Part shown: positions 48,716 to 59,370 of the stretch, in pieces
Numbering within the stretch: position 1 is the stretch's first letter
Layout: each line of letters starts with the position of its first letter
Source: Trichobilharzia szidati
Taxonomy: Eukaryota; Platyhelminthes; Trematoda; Strigeidida; Schistosomatidae
Direction: 5' to 3'
Assembly: GCA_944472155.2 (NCBI GenBank)
Contig: OX235277.1
Location: 13,216,804 to 13,280,803 of the forward strand
DNA length: 64,000 nt
Position numbers and translations under genes: made by a program
Notes under the pieces: generated by a model
Seen by the model: only the letters and a program-made list of their open reading frames with translations
The model's database searches: none
What the model was told of the DNA's origin: nothing

Positions 48716-49859
48716 GACAATAAAGGCCAGTTATGCGGCGGATACATTTTTAACGTAGAATAAATAAGTAAAAATATACTTCACTATGCTCCTTCTCTTT
48801 GTGCGTATTTATGTGTATAGATAGGTATATTAATTCCTTCTAATTTTTTAGTATTATGTATCTATGCTTAAACCAAACATATCACTGAATCATATGGTCT
48901 CTGTCATAGATAAATACCCACAATATTCTTCTTGACCAGTAATGGTATTGTTTTTACACATGACTCATATAACTAACAAACTATTATCAAAGTTACATAT
49001 ATATTTATGTATGTTTGTATGTTTGTATGTATGTGTGTATGTGATCAGCCTACATGTTGTTTGTATTCCGCTCTAGTTTGATATTTTTTCTTTATCGATC
49101 TGATTTGAAAGAAATATAAAATGTGATTCTTGTATTCTTTAAAAGGAGAAGAGAGAAGCTTAAATGCTCTATTCGAATTTTGATTTTAACTTTATTTATT
49201 TATTTTTTTACAATTTGAACTGATCTTGTGTGTCACGCGAGTACTAATCACAGCAATGTGATGTGAATTGTATGTTTCATTTTGATAGAGGAAAATTATT
49301 TTATTAATATCTGTATAAAACTTGGGCACTGTGGTGGTAGTAATTAATTCCATATTAGTTTGTTTATTAGATATATCACAACACTGTGTGTGAAACAGTA
49401 TTATTTACTGGATGACAACGCTTTTCGAACAAAATTTATCCATATTCATGGATAAGTGGGAAAACATAGCGATTGAAACGTTCAGTCCCACCCCTCAAAA
49501 GTATGGTGGAGGTATGCAGATGACACACATTCACTGTACTTAAAACACTCCGTCTTCTTTATTTCTTCTAAAGGATTACTTTGTCATCCCCTTTCTATTA
49601 ATTTCTCGAAATGAATATTTGTAAGAGGATATGTGAGTTTATTGTGTCTGTTATGCGTTACATGTCACAGAAGCCTTTAGGGCGCGCTTGCTTGCTTGCT
49701 TTTATGCACTGTAAAATATGTGAAAGCATCATTCTTATTGTGAGTAGTATTAATATATATGCATATATTCATATGAACTGTGATCAAGATTTGACCGGAT
49801 AGTTGCAAAATAATTGATCGCTGAGTGAGTAGACATTGATAAAATTATATTTGTAAAAT
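48716..49859. other. Unassigned stretch
   Basis: AT-rich with short TATG-type repeats (49000-49040). Near 49430-49490 a GGAAAACATAGCGATTGAAA stretch is reminiscent of PLE terminal sequence. No gene seen. Confidence 0.4.
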
Positions 49860-50850
49860 CTCAGCGAAATTGAAATGATTAATTCCAACGTTTTCCGTGT
49901 TCGGCAATCTGCTCCGAGCTTCTTCAGGGAAATTAATCGAAATTAACATAACAGAGGTTTATATATAAAAGGAACAACTCATGTTTTTAAATTTTTGTCC
50001 AATCATGAGTCATGCAACAGGCATCAACATGTATAATAAATAAATAAATAAAATAGTATGTTTATATATAAAAGTACATCTCTTGTTTTAAATTGTTTGT
50101 CCTGTCATGTGAATCAAGAAACAGCTATCAATATGTATAATAAACAAAACAAAACAAAATTTTAATATGAGCTGTGATCAAAATTTGACCTCAAACTTTC
50201 AAAATTAGTCTACTTTTGTTAAAATATATGTGTATATGTGTTATGCAGTATCAATGGTGTGTGTGTGTGTGGGTGAACAGCCATAAGACATTTGTTAGAG
50301 AATCGGGAGTTTGACCAAGTATGACTATTGTTGATACATATCCAATTTATTTATTAGTCAGGATTTGCCATGCATTAGCTAACAAGATCACACCTTCACG
50401 TCTGTTCAAACTGTTGGGATTCACCCATATATGTAGGGCTTCTGCAGTCAGTCTTTCTTTATATGAACCAAAACCTTTCTGTAAAATCTTAGTCTTATCA
50501 AAGTCGATTTTATGTCCCGTTTCCATCGAATGCAGTGCAATCGCTGAGTTGTTTTCTAGCTTCTTTAAGTCTGCAGAGGTCTTTGGAACCACCTTTAGAT
50601 ATTGTTTATTCTCTTTCACCCTTACATTTACCTGTCTGGAAGTTTCTCCTACATATACGGCGTTACAATTCCCACAATTGATCTGGTATACACAATTCTG
50701 CTGGTTTTCTTGTTCTATTTTATCCTTAACCTTAACCAGTAATGAGCGTAAGGTGTTTGATGCACGAAAATACACTCGTATGTTATGGTCGTTAAGGATT
50801 CGCTTTATTTCGTCGGATGTTTCCTTTGCGGTAAGGAATCACCGCTGTAC
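49860..50850 (-). mobile_element. PLE2 3' end
   Basis: Minus-strand GIY-YIG coding (50850-50347) followed by a 3' region. Near 49885-49935 the minus strand carries CCTGAAGAAGCTCGGAGCAG and GGAAAACGTTGG, a PLE-type terminal motif with a hammerhead-like CTGAAGA and AACGTT palindrome. Two similar units (about 49960-50045 and 50055-50145, each ending TATGTATAATAAA) form a degenerate tandem repeat. Confidence 0.75.
50347..50850 (-). pseudogene. PLE2 GIY-YIG endonuclease C-terminus
   Basis: A 142-codon frame from 50775 extends upstream in frame to about 50840 (SDEIKRILNDHNIRV). It contains VYQINCGNCNAVYVGETSRQ, where VYQ and YVG are the GIY and YIG elements, then R-V-K-E, HSMETGH and a conserved E in RLTAEALHI. 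It ends NKstop at 50347. Role: cuts target DNA for PLE insertion. The RT domain is absent. The endonuclease itself looks intact, the best preserved of the non-PLE1 fragments. Confidence 0.85.
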
Positions 50851-51050
50851 TAACCCAATGCATATATAAATAGGAATAGGTAATTTTATAATTCAAATAA
50901 AAAAACAACGTTAAATTCTCTGAATGTGAAAAGTATTCAACAATGTGTGAACTGTGTGTGTGTATGTTTTAACTGGGGAACTTGAAATACGTTAATTTTG
51001 TATGTTGAAAATATTTTCATATCCAACCAACTATCTCATCTATGCGCTTA

Positions 51051-51078
51051 GTAGTAGTAGTAGTAGTAGTAGTATCAG
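51051..51078. repeat. (AGT)n microsatellite
   Basis: About nine perfect units. Confidence 0.9.
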
Positions 51079-51289
51079 TAGAAAGGGCACAAAAATCTAG
51101 AGGATTGAGGCCGGGGTGCCTTGTATTATGAAATAGTAAAGTTTAAAATTTTTTATCAGTTAAGTTTTAATCTTATTTAGTGGAATTCAGGAGGCGCACT
51201 TTGTTAGGGACTCATCATCTGAATTTACCTTCTCCCCAAGGAGTGATCGATGATATTCCCATGGAGACTTAGAACCAGGGCACTTGTCG

Positions 51290-51640
51290 TTTCAAACCCC
51301 AAAGCGTCATCCATTAGACCACTGGAGAGCGGTGAGAGGCGAGTGGCTTAGTGGATTACTCCTTGGCTTTTGAGACTATAGGTGATACTACTGGGTTCGA
51401 GTCTCAGTCGGGGGCGCCACCACCCACTTGGGTGGGGGGGAACGCAGTTACATCCAGCTGAGACGAGTCCCAAAATAGGACGAAATACGCATCCTGGTGG
51501 ATTACACACCACTGTTAGTCCACCATCCACCAAAATTACTCCACGTTGAATGCTCCGACTCTGTCGTAGAGTCCGTACTAGCAGGTGACATGTTAACAGA
51601 TGCCGACCATTTCGGTTCAATCAATCAACCAACGGGGAGG
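51290..51640 (+). repeat. S-family (SM-alpha-like) element
   Basis: tRNA-like head (GAGTGGCTTAGTGGATTAC near 51340, GGGTTCGAGTC near 51393), hammerhead-like motif at 51449-51500, and 3' region to CCGACCATTTCGGTTCAATC near 51625. The open frame on the minus strand here is not a gene. Confidence 0.75.
51449..51500 (+). ncRNA. Hammerhead-like motif, S family
   Basis: Stem I CATCCAG (51451-51457) with CTGG; stem II GTCC with GGAC; GAA; helix III ATACGCAT close to the family's palindrome. The core reads CTGAGACGA, two bases longer than CTGANGA. SM-alpha repeats of schistosomes are known to encode active hammerheads; this copy is probably inactive. Confidence 0.65.
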
Positions 51641-52089
51641 GAATAAAATTGAATTAGTAGCTTCCACTTTTTTTCTCTTTGGTATAGTGACCAGTTGTTT
51701 CTTCTGATACTGTACCTTCTCAGATTCATGAAGTGTATTTTTAACATATGGTTAATTATTGATTTTTATTCTTCAAATGGTGTCACATAATAATGCCAAG
51801 CTTTTATGAGTAACTCTTACACGTTAAGTTGTGTAAGCATGTCGGATAGTTTGTGACTAGAGACAGCATTTAAGTCTCCTGGATTTAAGTTCTTCAGGAG
51901 TCTCTGTCTGCTTTTCTTTTTCGCATTTGCGTTGGGAAAATAATAAAGGGAAGAACGTGAACTTGATCCCATACACGTTTCCATAATGGTCGGTAATGAT
52001 TTTAGTTTTTTTTCCTAATTATGAACGAAATCTATTCATCACTCACTATCCCTAGAAAACCAAACAAAAATATCTAAATATCGATTTCT

Positions 52090-52470
52090 GGCTGACTGAT
52101 TGGTAGTGGATGGGATAGTAGGATGAATATTCTGAAATTCTAATGAGGAGTCGTCACCCGCCCACCCCCTCACTTAAATCAGGTGTGGTGTGAGGAAAAA
52201 TACTCGCCGATTTTAATATCTCGTGGGTCGGGAGAACTTAGAATTGTCGAGTTACTCAATTTTCTCTTACAACTCAGTGGCTGTCAACGGCCAACGGACT
52301 AATCTCGTGACCCTGAGGGTTCTAGGGATTCGATTCCTGATGTGTGTGTGGGGGAGGTGGGAGTCATGTGTTCCTGTTGCTGAAGAGTCACTTCTCCGCT
52401 GGGACGAAACAACTGTCCAGTCCTCCCTTTTTTAAACGGTTCTCTAAATGATTAATGTGTCAGTTGGGGA
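52090..52470 (+). repeat. T-family element
   Basis: A decayed left part, then a right arm with GGATTCGATTCCTG B box near 52325 and a hammerhead-like motif at 52374-52423, ending with the family's TTCTCTAAATGATTAATGTG near 52440. Confidence 0.65.
52374..52423 (+). ncRNA. Hammerhead-like motif, T family, intact core
   Basis: Core CTGAAGA (52380-52386) fits CTGANGA; stem II GTC with GAC (3 bp) around a long loop; GAA at 52406-52408; helix III ACAACTGT, one change from the palindrome; cleavage triplet GTC ending at 52417. Stem I is CTGTTG against CAGTCC with wobble pairs. Confidence 0.5.
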
Positions 52471-52608
52471 TCATACCTGGAACGAGTCATTTGAACTGTG
52501 TGGACCACCACATCTGTGTTTTGTGATGTGAACCAAACATCCTTGTAGTACTATATTTTGTGTTTTTCTAAACTTCACGCGATGCATTTATTTTAATTAT
52601 CATCATAT

Positions 52609-52717
52609 TCTCTCTCTCTCTCTTCCTTTTCTCCTCATCAGTACTTGGTCATCATCGTGTATTGACTCAAATGCCTATCGGTAGTAACTTATGCTCGTTA
52701 TTACTCTTCCTACTGCT

Positions 52718-52750
<33 letters not shown>
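52609..52750. repeat. (TC)n and (TAA)n microsatellites
   Basis: A TC run at about 52609-52624 and about ten TAA units at 52720-52750. Confidence 0.85.
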
Positions 52751-52752
<2 letters not shown>

Positions 52753-52949
52753 ATGTTTTAAACCACTTGGCTACTTTGCTACTATGTTACATTAACCAAA
52801 CGTTGTTTCTTTTGTTTCATAAAAAAATTTGTTGCTGTACTTGTCCTGTCCTAATCCACTTTTGCTGTGTGAGAGTGAGCCAATACAAAAAAAGAATACT
52901 GAGGAATAAATATGTTATTTTTCGATAACTTCCTCATATGTCTCTTTAA

Positions 52950-53330
52950 GTTATTATTATTATTGCCCAAAGTGTCTGATTTTCTCCATGTGTCACCCTT
53001 GAACCCCGTGTCTATTCCTATTCGGGTTTCACTTGAGGTATGTCATCCGATGGCGTCCTCAGTGGCGTGTGTCCAATCCAAGAGTTTCTGATTACTAATT
53101 CTTTCTAGCAGCTGTTGATAAACGTCTTCAATAGCCAGTTAGTTGGTAATGATGTTCGTGACACGAACACAGTGCAAGTTAAGTTTCTGACCCATATAAT
53201 AAAAAAGGAGAACTGACCGATTGAATTCACCGATTGATGTTGAAAATCCGAATTTTGTTATCTATGCTGCGGAGTGCAGAAGAAGATTTCCAAAAATCAG
53301 CTACGAATACACCTTTTTTGTCTCTTGATT
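52950..53330 (-). mobile_element. RTE subfamily A2-like 3' fragment
   Basis: Starts (minus 3' end) with ATAATAATAATAA at 52950-52965. The minus strand then reads family-like GGGTGACACATGGAGAAAAT, ACTGAGGACGCCATCGG and TTATATGGGTCAGAAACTTA. Both 4-base insertions are absent. Degraded. Confidence 0.65.
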
Positions 53331-53475
53331 AACCACTTAGGTTGATTTTCAGAAATCTAATGATGAACTTGCCTAACTGTGTTACGCCTAATGTAACTGG
53401 GTTCCACAAGAGCACTCAAACTTATTGGTACACACATCGAGATGGTCAAATTCAATAGTTTATTGTGGAGGGATT

Positions 53476-54235
53476 TTAAAGAGACATTGAAATTCTGCTG
53501 AATTGTTTCAGCTTTGTATTATTATTCCAGTGATGTCTCTGTCTGTCTGTCTGTATTCGGCATAGAAGTTTGCACCGATGTGCGGCAGTTCGAGTCGCCA
53601 CACTCCATGTAGCACACAAAGCAAGAGAAGAAAGTAAAAATAAATGCATATTAGAGACAGTAAACAGAGGTGTGAGACAAAGGAATAGTAATAACGAAGA
53701 ATAAAACAGTTTCATTGGAAATCATAAGTCACAAGGAGTGGATGCATCTGCGTTAGCCATTGAGAACGATTTTGAGCCGTATCACCAATTGTTTCCAACC
53801 ATTGGTTTTTACTGTCCCTAGGACCCCAACCAGTCAGGAAGTCTACACCTTCCTACGTGGCTTAAACTAACTGTTGTAGATTGCATTGACTGGTGCCATG
53901 TTTTCGTTTGACTACCGCTAGCTCTTTTCCAGCCTGATCCATCTTCTGTCAGCTAACATTGCCCATTGTCAAGAAAGGCGATGGATGACTAGGCATGCGT
54001 AACACATGTCCTAACCATCTCAGTCGATGTAGCTTCACAGGCATGTCGATTGATTTCCCCTCCTTACCTAGAACTCGACGCCTAACCTCAATATTGTTCA
54101 CCTTATTATACCACTTCACACGGGAGATAGAACGCAGACACCTATGATCAAAGACGGCTAGCCAGCTTTTCATGTCTTCCACTCTTAATGGCCAGGTATC
54201 ACAAGCATAAAGGAGGACGGAGCGGACTGCTCAGC
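53476..54235 (-). mobile_element. RTE-like family B fragment
   Basis: The minus strand encodes VFDHRCLRSISRVKWYNKVN (54150-54095), EVRRRVLGKEGKSID and KLHRLRWLGHVLRMP (54030-53985), an RT C-terminal tail of the RTE type, followed by a noncoding 3' part to about 53476. The 5' end begins at an AGACGTG-equivalent near 54235. Related copies are at 58530-59260 and 59760-61435. Confidence 0.8.
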
Positions 54236-54699
54236 AGTCCAGTGATGCTATCACATCGGTGAATCAAAACACTAAATTGCGTTTATATATTTCAAAGGTG
54301 TATGGAACTCATAATATGAGCACATTGACCGATCAATATTATTGATTGAGATGAATATTAGTAATGCTTGGTAGTCAGATTGAGGTGACCTTAACACCGG
54401 ACAGCGTAATTCCACAACTCTATATACTACTGATAGATTGAGGTGAGTAGTTGAGTACCACTCACATTAACAAACCAGTAGTGCTTACTAGTCAGATCGT
54501 GGTGGTTGCGAATTAATTTGCAAAACCTGTGAACTTGACTGAACGGTATTACAAGATCCCCAAAGAAGTTATCCAAACTTTGGGCAGTGAGGGGGTTGGG
54601 TGGTGGATGGTTTGAAGTAATTCGCCTCTCTGAGCTAGCTGAGTAGTAGAACCGACCATGTACATCATTGATGACCTCAACTTGTCCGATGTGAAGATC
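54236..54699. other. Unassigned stretch
   Basis: No recognised gene or repeat. Confidence 0.4.
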
Positions 54700-54900
54700 A
54701 TGTTCGTAAAATTTTGAAATAAGCGAGAAGATTCGTAGTTCAGTTGGGTTCTCTGAGCTAGCTGGTTGAATTCAGCGCGAAGTTTTCATCATCCTTCTAG
54801 ACAACATCTCTGGTTGAGGTTTTAGTATGAAACAAAACCTGCGTGACGAAAGCTCAACCAGTTCAGAGAACCCAACTTTAGTTCAGTATATGGTTCGTCA
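54700..54900 (-). repeat. PLE-type terminal repeat remnant, with inverted piece
   Basis: GAGAAGATTCGTAGTTCAG and GGGTTCTCTGAGCTAGCTGG (54725-54775) match the PLE1 terminal repeat on the minus strand. 54850-54895 holds an inverted partner (AACCAGTTCAGAGAACCCAA). The hammerhead core is decayed. Confidence 0.5.
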
Positions 54901-55784
54901 TAGTTCGATATATGGCTACTCAACTCGATCAATCGATCAATAAGTAATATATACAGTTGTGCAATTATGCTTGATTTCTTGATTACCCTTTTCTGACAGT
55001 GTCACAACCAGATCCCACATATTGTGGTTCTTTGAATGGTTTCGCTTACCAAAGGAAACCACTATGGTGAAAATAGTCACCTCCTCGGACTGTGTCAATT
55101 TGGAATTTAATTTACTCAATATTATTTAGGAAAAAAAGGTAACACACATCCAGATGAGAAAGTTGTTGTCGCAAAAACAATATTCTTTGCGTGTTGAATC
55201 TCCGCCTATTTTTTCTTCTAAATGTCTGTGTATTTATAAAAATAATAATAATATCTAACATAATCTGCCTGTGTTTTGCTTCTGGCGCCTGAGTTGATTT
55301 TATTTTTCCTTTTTTTGGTAACTCTAAACTGTATGGTGACCCAAAATGAAACTACCCCCCTGATAAACGAATGTGTGTAATGACTTTGATCAGCCAATCA
55401 GAAGAGCTCATAACTAAAATCGGAGAAAATATATAGAGGAGGCAGTAACTGAATTACACGTTGCAAAGGTAGATGTAGTGTTGTACTTGAGTATTGTTGA
55501 GGGGGGGGGGGTGATAATAGGCGCTTTTATAGAGGCAGTTTGTAGTAGATGTAGAGGAGGATGAGGAGTAATGTCTTTACAGAGGTGTTGCACCTATCTT
55601 CTTTTTTTGTAAGATTCATGGAGTTATCTGAATGAGTTTATTATGTACAGAAACATAGGTGGTTGGACAACTATCATTTAAGACCCCAATAGAGAACTAG
55701 GAGGTTTTCTTGGGACGCATACAAAGAAATTAGTGCATATAACTATTTTCTTTAACGCTAACTTTGATTTTTACAAAAGAGTAA
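54901..55784. other. Unassigned stretch with 11-G run
   Basis: AT-rich. An uninterrupted run of 11 G lies at 55501-55511. A GATCAGCCAATCAGAAGAGC trace near 55391 may belong to a PLE 5' region. No gene seen. Confidence 0.4.
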
Positions 55785-55995
55785 TTAGGTGGATGATAGA
55801 ATCCCCCAGGATGCGCATTTCGTCCTGCTTGGGACTTGTCGTCCAGATGTACTTGCATTCCTCAGTGAGTTATAGGAGTGCTCCCTGCACTGATGCTCGA
55901 ACCTAGTACCCATCGTCTCATCAAGCTCCAAAGCGTTATCCACTGAACCACTTGGCCCATGAGAGCCACCCTGCCTCTTGTGCAACTTGTATCAG
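55785..55995 (-). repeat. S-family (SM-alpha-like) element
   Basis: Minus strand: CAAGTGGTTCAGTGGATAAC (tRNA-like head near 55950), ACTAGGTTCGAGCAT (B box near 55895), then a hammerhead-like motif at 55804-55852 with perfect stem II GTCC/GGAC, GAA and TGCGCA but core CGACAA instead of CTGANGA. It lies back to back with the next element. Confidence 0.75.
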
Positions 55996-56019
55996 TTATT
56001 GCTTAATTTAATTTGGATT

Positions 56020-56365
56020 TTCGCGTAAACTGATTGATTGGACCGAATCAGCTCTTGTGGTCTGAATGGTATAGTGGCTAACGCTTTGGCATTTGGTGAA
56101 AGGACGGGTATTGGATTCGAGCCTCAGTGGAGGGGGGACACCATCACTCACTGACTGGTGAATGTAGGTATGTACATCCAGCTGACAAGTTGCAAATAGG
56201 ACGAAATGCGCATCCTGGATTCCATCCACTGTTAGTCACTGTCCGCCAAATTACTTCAGCTTAGACTCTCGGACATTATCGAAGCATCCACACAAGGAGC
56301 TGACATGTGGTCAGCAGAGACCGAGCGCTTTGGTCCAGTCAATCAACAGGAAAGTCTAAATTGAG
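56020..56365 (+). repeat. S-family (SM-alpha-like) element, full length
   Basis: Starts with GATTGATTGGACCGAATC and ends with its inverted partner GGTCCAGTCAATCAA near 56345. tRNA-like head GGTATAGTGGCTAACGC near 56068, B box GGATTCGAGCC near 56113. Hammerhead-like motif at 56173-56222: stem I CATCCAG/CTGGAT, GAA and the palindrome TGCGCA are kept, but the core is CTGACAA and stem II is GTTG against GGAC. Probably inactive. Confidence 0.78.
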
Positions 56366-56786
56366 TTAAGTAATCTGTAAAAGAGTGTTTTAAATTACGC
56401 GTATTTACGGTGGACTCATCTGATGATTTGCTGACCAAAGTCGTTATGTCCGTTTATCAGGTAGTTTCGTTTTGTGGTCGCCATAGTGCCTAGAGTTACT
56501 CACATTTTTTGTTCAGTACAATAATGAACAGTGATCAAAATTAAAAAGGCTTCTTTCTTTTGTTTTTGTTTGTTCGTTTGTTTCTAACTGATTTCCACTG
56601 AATTGTGTTCAACAACACTACGTGTCATTATTGTTGATAATATTATCTATCGTTTTGGCTTTGCGTGTGTGCGAGTGTGTGTGAGCGCGCCTAGTTGTTC
56701 ATGCAACACAACACCATGATCTCTGCTTTCATCTTTCATGTTTCACTCACTCATTCACTCTCTATTTCTGTTTGTGTTTCTTTTAG

Positions 56787-57055
56787 ATAATTTCAATGAA
56801 GAAGCATCTTTTCTTGGTCAATATTCTGGTATTCGTTCTACAATTCCTAAATCATCCTCATCTATTAATAATACTATGACTGCTACTCATCATCCTACAC
56901 CCATGTTGAATAATGGTTCTTCTATTGTTAAAGAAATTTCTCCAGAATTATCTACAATGGGTGGTATACTTACCACCGCAACAACAACTAGTGACAGTTC
57001 TGATCTACTCTTGCGTACAACAAGTACTATTCGAGAGAATCAAACTGCTGTTTAA
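56787..57055 (+). CDS. Terminal coding exon of a host gene, product unknown
   Basis: The exon opens after a pyrimidine-rich tract and acceptor TTTGTGTTTCTTTTAG (56771-56786) with a codon split after its first base, and stays open to TAA at 57053-57055. About 89 residues: an acidic start (NFNEEASFLGQY), then a Ser/Thr/Asn-rich low-complexity tail without membrane segments. The last four residues, QTAV, fit a class I PDZ-binding motif (S/T-x-hydrophobic), as in many membrane receptors, channels and adhesion proteins, so a cytoplasmic tail is plausible. Codon use and absence of repeat similarity set it apart from its surroundings. I do not recognise the gene. Upstream exons were not found in the window; the repeats upstream may lie in its intron. 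Confidence 0.55.
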
Positions 57056-57650
57056 ATTGAATAGCACTCTTAAAAAAGTGTTGTAATAGTATTGTTATTA
57101 CTATCATTATAAGTATTGACAAGTTTTTGTGGTTACCCCCAATATTATAATTCACCATAATAATGCTTTTAAACCAAAATTCCCTACGCTAATCAATATT
57201 TTTCAGCATCCGCTTATATTATATATTTATATACATAAACCCTTATATATATATATGTGTGTACATCATTTGTTATATATATATATTTACACATATACAC
57301 GTACAGCTTTTTTTCCGTTGTTATATCACAAAGATATACGCTGCGTTTTTGTTTTAATAAGCCAATGTAAGACCTCCATATTATAATTGTTATATTCTAT
57401 ATGTGTAGGCTATTATTATTATTTTTTTGATTTCCCCTCTCTGTGTTTTTTTTGTTTTGTTGTTGTACATTTTGTACCTTAAAAAAACAATCCAATTATC
57501 CATGCACACCACACCTTGCCGCATTCATTCCTTGCTGATGTGTACTATTTATTTTGAGCAACATTGACAATTGAACAACGAAAAACGCTACACTACTACT
57601 CCTCCGCATATATACGTATAAATAAATATACTTCTATAATGTACAATCGT
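57056..57650 (+). other. Putative 3' UTR
   Basis: T-rich, low-complexity sequence follows the stop codon, with TATA runs at 57225-57300. A consensus AATAAA lies at 57621-57626 and is the first good polyadenylation signal I can point to. The extent is inferred. Confidence 0.35.
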
Positions 57651-58366
57651 AATCAGATTTAAACCAATCAAATCTTTCGTTTAACTTTGTTGTCCTTGTT
57701 CCTGATTGGCTTGTCCGACTGACCAATCACAAAATCCTCTCTGTTATAATTCAACTATTCAGTAGTGTGTGGGTGGTTTTGATTGAGAGGTTGTTTGGTT
57801 TCTGCTGATGAATACTGCTTACAACAACAACAACTGTAGTGCTTTTGCTGCTTAATTCACCTTTTCTCTCCTCGTCTATCTCTTCATCATAGAACTATTA
57901 TTTCGTGTATTATTTCGTCTTTATTCTGTTCGAGTGTTGTGTTGTGTTACGCAACCACGAGTAGTTAGTTTAAGATATGTTTATGCAGTCAACAAAATGC
58001 GCCTTTTGGGCTACAATAACACTGAATCACTTATGCCTTCCTAATTGATCCTGTTTTTTTTTTGGTGTAATACTCCGTTTTTGCATATATGAAACTCTTG
58101 TCTGTCAGTGTTGTTTCAGTCAGCCTCTCCATTTTCTGTGTGTTAAACTTTGTTAAATTTATAGTGTAATTTTGTTTTCTCGTTTTTGTACGGAAAGATC
58201 AAATTTTTTTATATACTGTCAACATATGATTATTACAAGTAACTATTATAATTATTGATATAAGGTGTTGCTTTTCTGTTTATTGTTGAGCATTACTCAT
58301 ATATGTGTGTATATATCGTTAAATCAGGTAGAGAGAGGTGAGCGTCAATTCATTTTTCAACTAATT
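57651..58366. other. Unassigned stretch downstream of host exon
   Basis: AT- and T-rich, no repeat family and no substantial frame. Confidence 0.4.
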
Positions 58367-58510
58367 GAGTTAGTGCACCGGTTAGGACGCTCGCCGACCA
58401 TGCACATGGTTCGGAGTTCGATCCCCGCGCGACGCACCCTTTACCTCGCTAGGCCAGAAATAATGCTGGTAAAGAGGAAAGGCTGGGTATCAGACTAGCA
58501 ACTTACACCA
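58367..58510 (+). mobile_element. tRNA-Glu-like SINE head
   Basis: GGTTAGGACGCTCGCCGACC, CACATGGTTCGGAGTTCGAT and the CCTTTACCTCGCTAGGCCAG body match the SINE at 3205. About 13 bases of the D-arm region are missing near the 5' end. The SINE breaks off near CTAGCAACT, and matching SINE 3' sequence resumes at 59262. Confidence 0.8.
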
Positions 58511-58529
58511 TCTAGCTAACTAAATTACA

Positions 58530-59261
58530 CCATCTCTGGCGTAGGCGTGACATCCGGCTATCAAGCAAGGGAGATGTGTACTGCTCAGCAGTTCGCTCCG
58601 TCCTCTATGGCTCTGAAACATGGCCAATACGAGTTGAAGACATGAAAAGGTTGACTGTTTTTGATCATAGATGTCTACGATCTCTTTCTCACCTTAGGTG
58701 GTATAATATGGTAAGTAATGTTGACGTTAGGCGTAGAATGTTAGGTAAGGAGGGAAAATCAATCGAAGAGGCTATAAAGTTGCATAGATTGAGATGGCTA
58801 GGTCACGTGCTGCGCATGCCTAACCATCGCCTCCCCCTCCCGACGGCCATTACTAGCTGATATAGGTGCAGGTTGGAAAAGAGTAAGTGGTGGCCAAACA
58901 AAAACATGGCCTCATCAATCCATGAAATCCTTGACAGTTAAACTGAGTCAGATAGGGAGATGCAGACTTCCCGGTTGAGGCCCGCCCTCGGGACTCTAAG
59001 AATCAATCAACGGCTGGAGACAATAGGTGACATGGCTCAATATCGTTGTCAATGGCTTACGCAGATGTATTCAGTCTCTGTAATCTTTCATATTCCTTTC
59101 TACCACCATTACTCATTCTGTTTCACTCTTATACTTGTCAAAACTCTATTGATTCTCTTCACTGATTTTCTTGTCTACCTTTGTGTGCTCTTTGGAACGT
59201 GGCAACTGGAACTGCTGCACTTCGGTGCCGAGTTCTATGTTGAATCTAGTCAGCCAGCCAA
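58530..59261 (+). mobile_element. RTE-like family B fragment
   Basis: Encodes VLYGSETWPI (58598-58627), VFDHRCLRSLSHLRWYNMV, RRRMLGKEGKSIE and KLHRLRWLGHVLRMPNHRLP (58780-58840), then the family's noncoding or frameshifted 3' part (CTGGAGACAATAGGTGACAT near 59012) to about 59260. The open frame at 58576-58860 is part of the RT tail. Confidence 0.8.
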
Positions 59262-59370
59262 GCTAGCAGCCCCATCCTGTAAAATTAAACACTGCTACAG
59301 AAACTTCAAGCCACTAGATTGAGGCCCTATGTTCCACTGGGAACGTGAAGGAAAAATCATCATCATTATC
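59262..59370 (+). mobile_element. SINE-type 3' end
   Basis: Matches the last ~97 bases of the SINE at 3338-3435 with about 11 differences by eye, including the hairpin GTTCC-ACTG-GGAAC (59331-59344) and tail. Either the end of the SINE interrupted by family B, or a 3' end common to both. Confidence 0.75.

Noticed and set aside
55501..55511. 11-G run as a G-quadruplex or regulatory site
   Set aside because: A single tract without other nearby G runs in proper spacing; more likely a slippage product.
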